Assembly (NCBI RefSeq): GCF_002215215.1
Contig: NZ_CP018632.1
Coordinates: forward strand, 4,894,501 to 4,958,500
Length of the DNA: 64,000 nucleotides
Reading direction: 5' to 3'
From: Granulosicoccus antarcticus IMCC3135
GTDB lineage: Bacteria; Pseudomonadota; Gammaproteobacteria; Granulosicoccales; Granulosicoccaceae
A program made the translations under genes and the position numbers. This document shows positions 52,093-60,977 of the stretch, piece by piece; position 1 is the first letter of the stretch; every line of letters begins with the position of its first letter. Under the pieces are notes generated by a model. It searched no databases. It was not told where the DNA came from and saw nothing but the letters and a program-made list of their open reading frames with translations.

Positions 52093-52985
52093 AAGGCGGT
52101 CAGAACCTGACGCACTCTTAGTGCCGCACCCAACAGCCCCTGTTCGGGACCAGAAGCCGCGGAATACAGCAAGGATGACTGGATATTTATCAAAGAACGG
52201 TTACAGACCTCCCTGTCCAACGCCTCGATCAATGCTTCACTACGAGCCAACCCACCGCCAACGGGCACAATGGCCGGACCAATCAGGTTGACCGCGGCGG
52301 CCAATGCACCTCCCACCACGTCCAGCCATAGGTCAATGACCTGCTCAGAGTCTTGGCAACCGGACTGCCAGGCTTTCACGATATCCAGACTGGTGGCATG
52401 ACGGCCATGCAAGTGATGATGCAACCGTTCAATCCCACGCGCCCCACCCAGCGTATCCACACAGCCTTGCTGACCACAACTGCACGACACAACAGGCAAG
52501 GCGGTACCGGTGCGCATGGCACTGGCGGGCCCATGTCCCCATTCGCCAGAAAGCCCGCCTAGTCCAACATGCAGGCGACCATCCAGTACCAGCGCTCCAC
52601 CAACCCCGGTACCCAGAATGACAGCCAGCACACCGCTGTATTGCCGAGCCCTGCCCAGATGGGCTTCAGCCAAAGCAAACGCATCGGCATCGTTGATCAG
52701 AACCACACCTCTACCCAGGATCAGCTCCAGCTCCCGGGCCAGTTCGTGGCCACTGATACACGGTATGTTGGCACTGTTGATCTGGCCTGTCTGAGGGTCA
52801 ATGACGCCAGCAATGGACACGCCCAGAGTGCTGCTATCAGGTGGACAAATGCGCTTTATGGCCGCGCAGAAATCATCAAAATGATCCACCGGGGTTGCCA
52901 TCCGCGCATGTTCCGTAATCTGACCCGACTCGGTGACAGATGCTGCAACGATTTTTGAACCACCGATATCAAGACAGAGGTTCAT
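52089..52985 (-). CDS. ROK-family sugar kinase (NagK-like)
   Basis: About 298 residues from the ATG at 52985 (starts at 52991 and 52997 are also in frame). ATP-binding motif CLDIGGSKIVAASV, second motif VILGTGVGGALVLDG, catalytic region LINDADAFALAEAHLG, and the ROK zinc motif with GEWGHGPAS followed by CSCGQQGCVDTLGGARGIERL. There is no HTH, so it is an enzyme rather than a repressor; N-acetylglucosamine, N-acetylmannosamine or glucose could be the substrate. Coupled to cutC. No transporter lies beside it. Confidence 0.88.
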   Translation of the reverse strand: MNLCLDIGGSKIVAASVTESGQITEHARMATPVDHFDDFCAAIKRICPPDSSTLGVSIAGVIDPQTGQINSANIPCISGHELARELELILGRGVVLINDADAFALAEAHLGRARQYSGVLAVILGTGVGGALVLDGRLHVGLGGLSGEWGHGPASAMRTGTALPVVSCSCGQQGCVDTLGGARGIERLHHHLHGRHATSLDIVKAWQSGCQDSEQVIDLWLDVVGGALAAAVNLIGPAIVPVGGGLARSEALIEALDREVCNRSLINIQSSLLYSAASGPEQGLLGAALRVRQVLTAL

Positions 52986-53129
52986 CGACATAAACATGCC
53001 GTGATCGATGAGGGATGAAAATGTACCGCTTGGCAGGCTTTATGAGAGTTCAAATGACTGTTCGACTTGACTGAAAATACCTTTCAAACTATCACATCAA
53101 TAGCCGGCTCTGGCAGCACGAGCAATCAG

Positions 53130-55058
53130 TCATGCAACAGGCACTGTCGCAACCTCGTCGGCTTTCTGTTCACGTAGCATGTCCAGAATGGCCTCTTTCA
53201 GATTCTCTGGAGAAACCGGTTTGGTGAGACAGTGAAAGCCGGCTCTTTCAATCTCATGCAATTCATCAGCTCCCGAGGCACCACTCACCAACATGGCCGG
53301 CATAGCCTGCTCCAGGACTTCACGCAATAGTTGAATCGCATCGAGTCCGCTGCAGCCGTTTGCCAGATGCAAATCACACACCACCGCATCCGGCTCAAGG
53401 GCAAGAGAGAACAATCGTTGCAGCCCTTCTTCCGCATCACGCACACACACAGCGATGCACCCCCACTGAGTCAGCATGCTTTGCATGGCGTCCCGTATGG
53501 CGACATCATCATCGATAAAAACGATGCAACGTCGCAACAGATTTTCCTCTGTTTTCACAGATTCAAATGCCCGACTATCACCAGGATCACTGGAATTCGA
53601 TTCACGTTCGGGTGATGAATCGCACGATTCAACGCCTGTCGCCATCAGCAACCTGACTTCCGTACCGCCGCCCTTAGCCACATCCAACTTGATATCTATA
53701 TCAAGCAATGCGCTCAGTCTGTGCACTATGGATAATCCAAGCCCAACCCCTGAAGCCCTCTGACTATCACCCTCCATCAGCTGATAGAACTCACTGAATA
53801 CTTTCTGGCGCTCAGAGTCGGGTATGCCATGCCCGGTATCACTGACAAGGATGCTCAGACCCGCGCTTTCACGGCGGACAATGATGGACACACCTCCGGT
53901 CTCGGTAAATTTGATGGCATTGCTGATCAGATTTCGCAATATCCGGGCAAACAAGGTGCGATCGGTATAGATAATTTCATTCGGGTAATCACACACACAA
54001 TACAAGCCTTTCTCACTGGCCACCGGCGAGAACTCTAGCGAGAGTAGCTCGAAAATCGATTCCAGAGAGACTGCCTCATATTCCGGCTTTACTACATTGG
54101 CATCCAGCCTTGAGACATCCAGCAGGCTGTTGAACATATTGTTGAGGGCCACCGTCGATTTTTCGATGGATTCAAACAGCTTCTGATTTGTCTCATTCTC
54201 GCTCTTCTGTCGCAAAGCGTGATGAAAAAGCCCGAGGGCATGTAATGGTTGTCGCAGATCATGGCTCGCTGTTGCCAGAAAGCGGCTCTTGTCGATAACC
54301 GCTTGTTCGGCACGTGCCTGGGCTTTTTGCGCGAACGACTGCTGCAATGACAAGCTTTCAACAAGGGCCTTGTTTTCAAGGTTCAGTCGGGCAATGTGTC
54401 GGTAACGGTTCTGAGTCAGGCGCCCCAGCAACTCAATACTGAGCACTGTTATCACGATGATCAGCGCCAGCAACCACAAGTCCTTTCCCCCACTGTAGAC
54501 AAGCATTACAACCATAGGCGTTACCAGACTTGACAACATGAACCGGGAAACAGGCGGAAAAAACACGGTAACTGCAGACAATATGCAAACCAGAGAACAG
54601 AAAGCCCCAATCAACAATAGTCTGTTCTGATCAGGCATGGGATAGAAAACGGCCAGACTCGCCAGTCCGTATATGACACCTGAATAGACCGAACCTGCAT
54701 CAAAAACAAGCCGCCAGCAAGGGGCGCATTGCTTACTCTGAGACAATCGTTTGTACTTTTCACCGACGTAAACCTTGATCGCCCCCTCAATGACACAGGC
54801 GACCAGAAACCAGACAAGCCATAAAGTCGGCACATGCCCCCTTACGGCATAGATACCAACGCCCAGAATCGCAAATACCGATATTGCGTAGTACTTGCTA
54901 TGTACAAGCACGTCACGAATCAGCATATGCTCCCAGTCATTCAAGGGAACGGTTCGGTAGTCTCGATAGGACGAGGCAATTGTGGCAATCCATGACCTGT
55001 TGCCGCTCTCGCCTCTCATCCCTCTCTCTCGATCTGCATACGCACAAACACCGGTCAT
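53130..55058 (-). CDS. Hybrid sensor histidine kinase/response regulator
   Basis: 642 residues. An N-terminal membrane domain (about 55-215) has six hydrophobic segments and short loops, a coiled coil (225-262), HisKA with the phospho-acceptor His266 in FLATASHDLRQPLHALGLF, HATPase_c (N box LRNLISNAIKFTE near 377, DTGHGIPD, GVGLGLSIVHRL) and a receiver domain (CIVFIDDDVAIRD, phospho-acceptor Asp562 in VVCDLHL, Lys in CLTKPVSPE). It has no Hpt or DNA-binding output. An ATG at 55019 behind GAGAGAGGG may be the true start. No partner regulator gene is adjacent. Confidence 0.9.
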   Translation of the reverse strand: MTGVCAYADRERGMRGESGNRSWIATIASSYRDYRTVPLNDWEHMLIRDVLVHSKYYAISVFAILGVGIYAVRGHVPTLWLVWFLVACVIEGAIKVYVGEKYKRLSQSKQCAPCWRLVFDAGSVYSGVIYGLASLAVFYPMPDQNRLLLIGAFCSLVCILSAVTVFFPPVSRFMLSSLVTPMVVMLVYSGGKDLWLLALIIVITVLSIELLGRLTQNRYRHIARLNLENKALVESLSLQQSFAQKAQARAEQAVIDKSRFLATASHDLRQPLHALGLFHHALRQKSENETNQKLFESIEKSTVALNNMFNSLLDVSRLDANVVKPEYEAVSLESIFELLSLEFSPVASEKGLYCVCDYPNEIIYTDRTLFARILRNLISNAIKFTETGGVSIIVRRESAGLSILVSDTGHGIPDSERQKVFSEFYQLMEGDSQRASGVGLGLSIVHRLSALLDIDIKLDVAKGGGTEVRLLMATGVESCDSSPERESNSSDPGDSRAFESVKTEENLLRRCIVFIDDDVAIRDAMQSMLTQWGCIAVCVRDAEEGLQRLFSLALEPDAVVCDLHLANGCSGLDAIQLLREVLEQAMPAMLVSGASGADELHEIERAGFHCLTKPVSPENLKEAILDMLREQKADEVATVPVA

Positions 55059-55272
55059 GGAGCAACAAGATTTCCGGATGAGGCCCCTGAAATCCTAAAC
55101 TGACAACAAATGCGTCGACTGTCTCGCTGGCAAATGTCGGTGACCCTGTGTGAGTCGAGGCATGATAATTCCTCGTAATACAGCCTCAAGAGCCTGGGTG
55201 GTAGAAACCAATCAGCTACGAGGGGTTTCTGTCGTGCAGGCTCCTAGTCGTATGTATAACCCATTTCCAGAT
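55059..55272. other. Intergenic region with no recognised gene
   Basis: About 214 bases between the histidine kinase start and the end of the lipoprotein gene. No frame with recognisable similarity and no strong hairpin was seen; it must hold the kinase promoter. Confidence 0.5.
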
Positions 55273-55803
55273 TTATTGCGATTCGATCCGTATTGACAAT
55301 GTCTCTGTCTCAAGCTGGACAAGGGTTTGTTCATTGAGATGCACATGACCATCGATAGTCGTCGGCGTGAAACTGACGGCATACTCACCGGGTGCTGACA
55401 TTGCATAATAATCAGCGATATTCATCTGCACGTCGACCCGCTCATGAGCGGGTATTTTCAGATAATCCTCTTCTGAGGGTGATGATCTCTTGACCATTCG
55501 CCCCTCATAGGCGACTGGCTCTCCATCCAGTGTGACGGTAAAAACATCTGCTGACAGATTACGTTCCAGCGGAGTATTCCAGATCAGTAAATCAATCTCA
55601 GTGTCACTGTTATTGCGGACATAGAATGTGAGTTCGGATCTGACAGCCTTGTCATCGTCAGCTTCTATACCTGCAACCAACACCGCTTGCATCGAGTCTT
55701 CCGGCATTTTAACAACCTTGTTGATCTGCTCGCTCGCACTGCAGGCGCTGCCTCCCAGAACCATCATCAGAGCAAAAACCGCGAAAGTCTTGAAGTGCAT
55801 CAT
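55273..55803 (-). CDS. Lipoprotein homologous to the N-terminal domain of the adjacent M35 protease
   Basis: 176 residues with a lipobox (LGGSAC, Cys at about 22) after a short signal. The body (45-165) closely follows residues 35-140 of the neighbouring protease: VRNNSDTEIDLLIWNTPLERNLSADVF here against LTNTGSSTLSVLRWDTPFEDALSSDVF there, then GRMVKRSSPSEEDYLKIPA against GRSVKRGVPTTDEYLVLAP. It has no catalytic domain. Its ATG overlaps the protease stop (ATGA), so it is made with the protease. An inhibitor or chaperone role for the protease is a reasonable inference. Confidence 0.75.
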   Translation of the reverse strand: MMHFKTFAVFALMMVLGGSACSASEQINKVVKMPEDSMQAVLVAGIEADDDKAVRSELTFYVRNNSDTEIDLLIWNTPLERNLSADVFTVTLDGEPVAYEGRMVKRSSPSEEDYLKIPAHERVDVQMNIADYYAMSAPGEYAVSFTPTTIDGHVHLNEQTLVQLETETLSIRIESQ

Positions 55804-57737
55804 CCCCGCCCCCTTCTCGTCACTGAACGTTGATAGGCAAGCGATAGCAGTAGCACACCGAGTCCCCAGAAATTCAAGGAACCAATACCACTACTACTAC
55901 TTGATGCTATTGGCGTTACGGATGGAACCAGATCATCATCCGGAATTGCTGGCGTTGTTGTAGGCGCATCAGGTACTGATGGTGTGACAGGGACAACCGG
56001 TGCTGGGTCATCATCGTCCGGCAGTGGTGCGATGGGATCTGCTGTCTGTGAGGTTGCCAACAGTGAATAATCGGAGGCCGTGGAGCCGACAACCAATACG
56101 TAGTAGGTATTGTCCGGCAACGGCAAGTCACAGCTATCCGTCGTTGAGTCGGCAATAATCGAAGCAGATGCGCAGACCAGGTTCGCATCGACAAAGTCTA
56201 TGGAATCGAAGATATAAAGATCAGCATCACCACTGAGTGACTCCAGCTCGACAAGTTGCGCACCATTTACCAGATAGACGTCTCGCGCATTCTCTTCCAA
56301 TGCGCCTGCCAAGGCGCTATCCAGTTCCAGAGTTACTGCTGCTGGCGCGACGGGCTCCGGGGAGCTGGCTTCCAGCGTGAAGCTGGCCGAGGTAAACCCG
56401 AAAACCCGGATATACACGGTACCTTCCACAAAATTCTCACAGATATCGACCGCATTTGCATTGATCGAATTACAGCTCTCTGCACTCAGTGCCTCATCCG
56501 TGTAAACATACAGATCGGCATCGCCAGAGATTGAGGTCAAAGTGATCTTCTGAGCACCGCTCACCTGGTAGGTAATGAAGTCATCGCTGCCCACCGTTCC
56601 ACTGAGCGAGGTATCCAGCGTCAACGTCGTGTGCTGCAAGGGCTGCGTAGGATTCGTGGTACCGAGAATTTCCAGTTCAGGAGTATTTTCTGCAAAATAT
56701 TCATGGCTATCGGCATTGGCAATGGCTTTCTCCGGATCTGTCGTGGCCAGACTTTGCGCGCCCCGCTGCGAGTAGACGTTATCGTCGGTATCAGCAAGTA
56801 CGGTGAAATGCGACAGTTCATGAACGATGGTGCCCGCGCGTGAATCTGTACCACTCAGACTTGCCGAACGGAACGATGGACAGAGATAGATCTCATACGG
56901 CCTGCTCGGAAACACATAGGCATACGTATTTCGCTCATCGCAGCTGCAGTCATACTGAATCTGTTCGTCTGCCAGTGCCGTGCCGATTGACTGGAAATTA
57001 GACAACACTCGAGTAAAGCGCGCCTCCTCATACTCACCGAACCAGGTAACGTATCGCGGTGAACCGGAGCGCTCATCGCTGGCCAGACTCTCAAGATCCG
57101 CAATAGCGGTGTTCACGTACTCCTGCGCCAGCTCTGTGGCCGCAAATATATCGGCCTGCTCCTGCACTGAACAGCTTTCATAGGCCGGCGTCAGCGCACG
57201 CAGCGACACTGCAGGAGCCATGTTCACAGCCACACTGTTGGATTTCAGGGTATCAACACTCAGCAGCTCAGGCTCCGGCGCCTTACGCACCGAAGTACTC
57301 TTTGAGGATGAGCTCTCGACGCTATACCGCAACTGGCCAGCAAAACTCACGCTGCGTCCATCTGCTTTGTCAATACGGTAATAGTCATTCAGTTTGACGG
57401 TACGGCTGGCAGTCTCGCCCGGTGCCAGAACCAGATACTCATCAGTCGTCGGTACGCCACGCTTGACTGAACGACCTATATAAGCGGCTTGCTCAACCAG
57501 CGGCCAGTCCTTGCTATAGCGTTCTACCCGAAAGACGTCGCTGGACAAGGCATCTTCGAATGGTGTATCCCAACGCAATACTGATAGCGTACTGCTGCCT
57601 GTATTGGTCAGAGAGACTGCCACACTGCCGGCCGCGCTGCCTGGCTCAAGAACAAGCCGCAACGGACCTGCGTGCACGGCCATCGACGAGAGGCAGCACA
57701 ATAAAACGGCAGCAAAGCGGGTTATGCGAAAGCGCAT
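55800..57737 (-). CDS. Secreted M35-type (peptidyl-Lys-like) metalloprotease with GlyGly-CTERM
   Basis: 645 residues. Signal peptide 1-23; N-terminal domain 24-140 of the peptidyl-Lys metalloendopeptidase propeptide type; M35-like catalytic domain about 185-352 with GTIVHELSHFTVLADTDD (HELSH 306-310; Asp in the aspzincin position) and NADSHEYFAEN; two pre-peptidase C-terminal-type beta domains (about 368-460 and 470-565, each with SGDADLYV/SGDADLYIF); a Pro/Asp linker; and a C-terminal GlyGly-CTERM anchor (SSSSSGIGSLNFWGLGVLLL then RRGRG). Rhombosortase cleavage and type II secretion are expected for such tails. Confidence 0.87.
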   Translation of the reverse strand: MRFRITRFAAVLLCCLSSMAVHAGPLRLVLEPGSAAGSVAVSLTNTGSSTLSVLRWDTPFEDALSSDVFRVERYSKDWPLVEQAAYIGRSVKRGVPTTDEYLVLAPGETASRTVKLNDYYRIDKADGRSVSFAGQLRYSVESSSSKSTSVRKAPEPELLSVDTLKSNSVAVNMAPAVSLRALTPAYESCSVQEQADIFAATELAQEYVNTAIADLESLASDERSGSPRYVTWFGEYEEARFTRVLSNFQSIGTALADEQIQYDCSCDERNTYAYVFPSRPYEIYLCPSFRSASLSGTDSRAGTIVHELSHFTVLADTDDNVYSQRGAQSLATTDPEKAIANADSHEYFAENTPELEILGTTNPTQPLQHTTLTLDTSLSGTVGSDDFITYQVSGAQKITLTSISGDADLYVYTDEALSAESCNSINANAVDICENFVEGTVYIRVFGFTSASFTLEASSPEPVAPAAVTLELDSALAGALEENARDVYLVNGAQLVELESLSGDADLYIFDSIDFVDANLVCASASIIADSTTDSCDLPLPDNTYYVLVVGSTASDYSLLATSQTADPIAPLPDDDDPAPVVPVTPSVPDAPTTTPAIPDDDLVPSVTPIASSSSSGIGSLNFWGLGVLLLSLAYQRSVTRRGRG

Positions 57738-57905
57738 CCGGAATCTCCATGAACATCGCTCGCAGTATAGCCAGTAACCGGTGCCTCAAGCACCGCGAGC
57801 AGCTGTCTATCGACAGGTTCGATTCACACAATCAGGAAATGTACACCACAGCAACCGCACGCCACCAATAACGGGTGATCAGGTTTTCAGTATGCAAGTG
57901 GATGA

Positions 57906-57992
57906 TGGTGCCCGGGGCCGGACTTGAACCGGCACGACCTTACGGTCGAGAGATTTTAAGTCTCTTGCGTCTACCAATTTCGCCACCCGGGC
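57906..57992 (-). tRNA. tRNA-Leu (UAA)
   Basis: An 87-base tRNA on the minus strand. Acceptor GCCCGGG pairs with CCCGGGC, the CCA is encoded, the T-arm is GGTTCAAGTCC, and a long variable arm is present. The anticodon stem-loop GAGACTTAAAATCTC gives TAA. Its place after tRNA-Cys and tRNA-Gly matches leuZ in E. coli. Confidence 0.94.
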
Positions 57993-58138
57993 ATTTCAGG
58001 GGAGATACAAACCTCTGCCGTGGTAGCGCGATTATTGGCAGGGCCTTACTCGAGATAACACCGAGTCTACATGTGACGTAATACGAGTGGCACGTATCGA
58101 CACAAATCACGCGGATAAAAGTGCTTACCGCGTAACAA

Positions 58139-58212
58139 TGGAGGCTGAGCCCGGAGTCGAACCGAGGTAAACGGATTTGCAATCCGGTGCATAGCCACTC
58201 TGCCACTCAGCC
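58139..58212 (-). tRNA. tRNA-Cys (GCA)
   Basis: A 74-base tRNA on the minus strand with acceptor GGCTGAG/CTCAGCC, encoded CCA, T-arm GGTTCGACTCC and anticodon loop TTGCAAA giving GCA. It lies between tRNA-Gly and tRNA-Leu as cysT does in E. coli. Confidence 0.94.
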
Positions 58213-58251
58213 GAGTGTCGTACAAAATACAAGCTAAAATCAGACCAGAAA

Positions 58252-58327
58252 TGGAGCGGGAAACCAGGTTCGAACTGGCGACCTCAACCTTGGCAAGGTT
58301 GCGCTCTACCAACTGAGCTATTCCCGC
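58252..58327 (-). tRNA. tRNA-Gly (GCC), copy 1
   Basis: A 76-base tRNA on the minus strand, acceptor GCGGGAA/TTCCCGC, encoded CCA and anticodon loop TTGCCAA giving GCC. Identical to the copy at 58374-58449. Confidence 0.95.
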
Positions 58328-58373
58328 ACCGATCGTGATTTTACTACAAAAAACTAAATTGCCAAAAAATAAT

Positions 58374-58449
58374 TGGAGCGGGAAACCAGGTTCGAACTGG
58401 CGACCTCAACCTTGGCAAGGTTGCGCTCTACCAACTGAGCTATTCCCGC
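58374..58449 (-). tRNA. tRNA-Gly (GCC), copy 2
   Basis: Identical in sequence to the copy at 58252-58327, in tandem with a 46-base spacer. The first bases beyond the 5' ends (accgatc) are also shared, consistent with a tandem duplication. It directly follows pgsA on the transcribed strand. Confidence 0.95.
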
Positions 58450-58517
58450 ACCGATCCGCCTATTATGTTATCGATCGATCATGCTGTCAAGCGTCTCGAC
58501 GAAAATTTTTGCCTTTT

Positions 58518-59078
58518 TTATTCTTCTGTCGAAGAATCACTAAAAGCGGCGTTCATGTAACCGACCATCGACCAGATCGTCAACACCGTGGCCACATAAA
58601 GAGCCGCCATGCCCATCTTGTAGATTGGCAAACCGAACAGGTCATGCAGGTACAACAACATGGACAATGAGGTGATCTGGGCTGTCGTTTTGACTTTGCC
58701 TATCCACCCTACTGCCACTTTACCTCGTTGCCCCATTCCGGCCATCCATTCTCGCAGAGCGCTGATGGTGATCTCCCGACCGATGATGACAATAGCCGGG
58801 ATGGTCAGCCACGGACTGTTATCAAACTCGACAATCAGGATCAACACAGTGGCGACCATGAGCTTGTCAGCCACCGGATCGAGGAAGGCTCCGAACCGGC
58901 TCTCTACACCCCACAGGCGAGCCAGGTATCCGTCCAGCCAGTCAGTGATTCCAGCCAGAACGAAGATGATGCAGCTTACTGGGCGGGCCCATGGCGCGTC
59001 CAGATAGAAAATCACGACAATTACTGGCAATAATGCAATTCTAAGCAGCGTCAGCCACGTTGGCAGATTCTGTTTCAT
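58518..59078 (-). CDS. pgsA: CDP-diacylglycerol-glycerol-3-phosphate 3-phosphatidyltransferase
   Basis: Makes phosphatidylglycerol phosphate from CDP-diacylglycerol and glycerol 3-phosphate in the inner membrane. 186 residues with about four membrane segments (LLRIALLPVIVVIFYLDA, ISCIIFVLAG and later) and the CDP-alcohol phosphotransferase motif D-x2-D-G-x2-A-R-x8-G-x3-D-x3-D: it reads TDWLDGYLARLWG followed by ESRFGAFLDPVADKLM, with all Asp present. It lies 21 bp after uvrC, as in E. coli. Confidence 0.95.
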   Translation of the reverse strand: MKQNLPTWLTLLRIALLPVIVVIFYLDAPWARPVSCIIFVLAGITDWLDGYLARLWGVESRFGAFLDPVADKLMVATVLILIVEFDNSPWLTIPAIVIIGREITISALREWMAGMGQRGKVAVGWIGKVKTTAQITSLSMLLYLHDLFGLPIYKMGMAALYVATVLTIWSMVGYMNAAFSDSSTEE

Positions 59079-59099
59079 TTTTTAATCTTCATTCAGGGA

Positions 59100-60977
59100 T
59101 CAACCCTTTGATACACGGGTGGGATGCAGCTCATCGTACACTCTAGCGGCCAGGTCTACGCTGATTCCGGGGACCGCAGATATATCTTCTATGCCGGCTT
59201 TCTGCAACCGTTGCAGACCACCAAAATGTGTTAACAATTGCTTCCTGCGCTTCGGGCCCAGGCCTTTTATGTCTTCCAGAATAGAACGCTGGCGCTTCTT
59301 TGCACGTCTGGCCCGGTGTCCGGCAATGGCAAAACGATGAGCCTCATCACGAATTTGCTGAATCAGCAGTAGCGCCGGTGAGTCTGTCGTCAATTGTCTC
59401 TCGGTGCGCCCACCATGCTGCTCATCACGACACAGAATCAGGGTTTCATCACCAGGTCTTCGATCCGGCCCCTTCGAGACACCCACAACCTGAACACTGT
59501 CTACCTGCAGCTCAGCCAATACTTCGATTGCAACGCCTATCTGCCCCTTGCCACCATCGATGAAAAGGATATCGGGCAGCTCACGCCCTTCCTTGATCAT
59601 TCGCGTGTATCGGCGCGTCAAAGCTTGACGCATTGCCGCGTAATCATCGCCAGGCGTGATGTCTTCGATATTGAAACGCCGGTAGTCGCTCTTCAGCGCA
59701 CCCTCGGCATTGAATACCACACACGAAGCCACTGTCGCCTCCCCCATGGTATGCGAGATATCGAAGCATTCCATGCGGCTCGGCGCCTCATCCAGCTCCA
59801 CCAGTGCTCGTACAGCCTCCAGTCTGGCAGCCATCCCTGAGCGAGATGCAAGTCGTGTCGCCAGACCTACCTCTGCGTTGGTCAGCGCCAGAGCCTGCAA
59901 CTTCGCACGCTCGCCGCGCACACTGTGAACCACGCCCACACTTGACCCCAGGCGCTTGGAGAATACCTCCGCAAACAAATCAGCATCCTCGACCTGCTCA
60001 CTACAGACGATTTCACGAGGCAGATCGTGCTCCAGATAGAACTGCGCCATGAATGCATTGAGAATCTCACCGCTAGTACTGCCCGCAGGAGAGGCCGGGT
60101 AGAACGCCTTGTTGCCCAGGTTGATGCCATTACGCACGAAAAACACCTGCACACAGCTTTGCCCTCCCTGGGTTACCGCAGCCACATAGTCGGTGTTACT
60201 GCCATCGCGCAACGTTGTCGACAAATCGCTGACGGCTTTCAAACTGCCAATCTGATCGCGCAGACGCGCTGCTGATTCGAAATCCAGAGCTTCACTGGCA
60301 GCTTCCATACGCTGCACCAGATCATTGACCACATCCATGGACTTGCCTTCCAGCACCCGCACGGTCATATCAACATCCTGCCGATATTCCTCGGGAGAGA
60401 TCCGGCTCACACAAGGCGCGGTGCAACGCTTGATCTGATATTGCAGACAGGGTCTGGAGCGATTGCGAAAATAACTGTCTTCACACTGACGTACCCGAAA
60501 CAGTTTCTGTACGAGCCCCAGAGAGCGTTTGACAGAGCCGGCGCTGGGATAAGGGCCAATGTACTTGCCCGGCACCTTGCGAGCCCCACGTTGATAGCTG
60601 AGCCGCGGATAGTCATCGCGGGTGGATATGAAGATATAGGGATAACTTTTGTCATCACGCAGCACAACGTTATAGCGCGGACGATGCTCTTTGATCAGAT
60701 TGTGTTCAAGCAACAAGGCATCAGCCGCACTATCGGTAACCGTGGTCTGCACCGTGACGATCTGAGACACCAGAGCCTGTGTTTTGCGATTGTCCAGCGT
60801 CTTCTGGAAATAGCTCCCCAGACGATTCTTCAGATTGCTGGCCTTGCCAACGTAAATGATATCGCCTTGCTCGTTGTACATGCGATAGACACCAGGACGC
60901 GTAGTCACTGTGCGCATGAAAGAGGCGGCATCGAAGGCCGGAAGTGGATCCTTGTCAGTGTTCAGTCTTCGTTCCAC
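59100..60977 (-). CDS. uvrC: UvrABC excinuclease subunit C
   Basis: Makes both incisions beside DNA lesions in nucleotide excision repair. 625 residues: an N-terminal GIY-YIG nuclease (PGVYRMYNEQGDIIYVGKASNLKNRL), a Cys-rich insert (CLQYQIKRCTAPCVSRI), the UVR/UvrB-binding domain (VQRMEAASEALDFESAARLRDQI), the RNase H-like 3'-side nuclease domain (RMECFDISHTMGEATVASCVVF, LFIDGGKGQI) and a C-terminal helix-hairpin-helix pair (LEDIKGLGPKRRKQLLTHFGGL). The start is GTG, overlapping the uvrY end by 16 bases. Confidence 0.96.
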   Translation of the reverse strand: MERRLNTDKDPLPAFDAASFMRTVTTRPGVYRMYNEQGDIIYVGKASNLKNRLGSYFQKTLDNRKTQALVSQIVTVQTTVTDSAADALLLEHNLIKEHRPRYNVVLRDDKSYPYIFISTRDDYPRLSYQRGARKVPGKYIGPYPSAGSVKRSLGLVQKLFRVRQCEDSYFRNRSRPCLQYQIKRCTAPCVSRISPEEYRQDVDMTVRVLEGKSMDVVNDLVQRMEAASEALDFESAARLRDQIGSLKAVSDLSTTLRDGSNTDYVAAVTQGGQSCVQVFFVRNGINLGNKAFYPASPAGSTSGEILNAFMAQFYLEHDLPREIVCSEQVEDADLFAEVFSKRLGSSVGVVHSVRGERAKLQALALTNAEVGLATRLASRSGMAARLEAVRALVELDEAPSRMECFDISHTMGEATVASCVVFNAEGALKSDYRRFNIEDITPGDDYAAMRQALTRRYTRMIKEGRELPDILFIDGGKGQIGVAIEVLAELQVDSVQVVGVSKGPDRRPGDETLILCRDEQHGGRTERQLTTDSPALLLIQQIRDEAHRFAIAGHRARRAKKRQRSILEDIKGLGPKRRKQLLTHFGGLQRLQKAGIEDISAVPGISVDLAARVYDELHPTRVSKG

